From Ampelomyces quisqualis (lineage: Eukaryota > Ascomycota > Dothideomycetes > Pleosporales > Phaeosphaeriaceae): 64,000 nucleotides of DNA. The notes beneath the pieces were generated by a model. That model was not told where the DNA came from, did no database searches, and worked only from the letters and a program-made list of their open reading frames with translations. Numbering within the stretch: the stretch's first letter is position 1; every line of letters starts with the position of its first letter. Positions 63,550 to 64,000 of this stretch are shown piece by piece. The DNA lies in NCBI GenBank assembly GCA_018398575.1, contig JAGTXZ010000018.1, positions 620,001-684,000 of the forward strand. Reading direction: 5' to 3'. Position numbers and translations under genes: made by a program.

Positions 63550-64000
63550 GTGGCTTGTTCATTGCCCAGCCTGCCAATCGCACACTGCTTCTTGGCCATA
63601 CTGTGCACTGCCACAACACCTGGACTGCATACTCGATGCGCAACGGTTATTTCCTTGGACAAGCGCCACCACGTGACAGCAAGTTCACCTTCCGGCCAAG
63701 GATGCTTCCAATCGCTCTTCCCGTGTAGCTTCAGACACAATTCTGCCTTCATCCGCCATGCCCACTTTCTATATTGTTATTATCCTTATTGTATTCCAGA
63801 TTGCACTACAGAGTAGAGGAGGATTTCATTACAGACATACATGGGTGTTGTACATTACTACCCCTTAACAACCAATCATCTTCAGTTTCTCAATCTGGTG
63901 TACGAATGGCGTTGCATTTTGTCTTTCGAATAACGTCTGGACTGCCACAGTCAAGGCCGGAAGTAAGAACTATAAGGGTACGAAGTAGATAAGGAGCCGG
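63550..64000. other. right edge, no gene seen
   Basis: Downstream of the NmrA-like gene. Open frames here are short and overlapping, and nothing is supported. Confidence 0.4.

Overview
The window is a stretch of nuclear chromosome from a filamentous ascomycete (Pezizomycotina), probably a Dothideomycete. The evidence is eukaryotic genes with many short introns (about 45-140 nt, GT...AG, CTAAC/CTGAC-like branch sites), very short first exons, Zn2Cys6 and C2H2 plus fungal-domain transcription factors, a GT15 mannosyltransferase, NmrA-like and DUF4604 proteins, and long GC-balanced intergenic regions. The class-level placement is an inference from protein style, not from a search. I worked out gene models by joining frames at splice sites. 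In every multi-exon model the exon lengths sum to a multiple of three and the junctions restore the family motif.

Layout. 0-2.4 kb: an uncertain coiled-coil ORF and the dynactin p25 subunit. 4.6-8.1 kb: a large C2H2 plus fungal-domain transcription factor with a 3 kb upstream region. 11-14.5 kb: poorly resolved candidate genes. 15.2-19.5 kb: a housekeeping block with the glutamate-cysteine ligase modifier subunit head to head with AP-1 sigma, then Maf1 (repressor of RNA polymerase III). 19.5-22.6 kb: essentially gene-free. 22.7-28.7 kb: a coiled-coil protein and a large disordered Ser/Pro-rich protein. 28.7-33.9 kb: gene-poor, holding a GT-rich repeat, a 30-bp inverted repeat and a decayed short-chain dehydrogenase. 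33.9-36.4 kb: Taf14 (YEATS) and Yrb1/RanBP1 in tandem, followed by a 140-bp MITE-like insertion. 37.2-43.1 kb: an unrecognised single-pass membrane protein, a GT15 mannosyltransferase and a DUF4604 gene.

43.4-49.3 kb: a likely sugar-use module. An MFS sugar porter and a Zn2Cys6 regulator are divergently transcribed from a 231-bp promoter that contains a CGG-N5-CCG palindrome, and an intracellular-type GH5 hydrolase follows. 50-56.3 kb: four fungal proteins of unknown function, one with a three-copy 27-bp coding repeat. 57.1-59.7 kb: a SMUBP2/Hcs1-type SF1 helicase. 62.4-63.6 kb: an NmrA-like oxidoreductase-fold protein.

The most notable points are the transporter intron with a GA (mutated GT) donor, the SDR pseudogene, the CACTA-ended mini-element, the recurring intergenic GTACGGAGTAC word and the palindromic operator in the transporter/regulator promoter. 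I saw no CRISPR, rRNA or convincing tRNA. I did not find a clearly new multi-gene system; the sugar-use module is the best candidate for a functional cluster.
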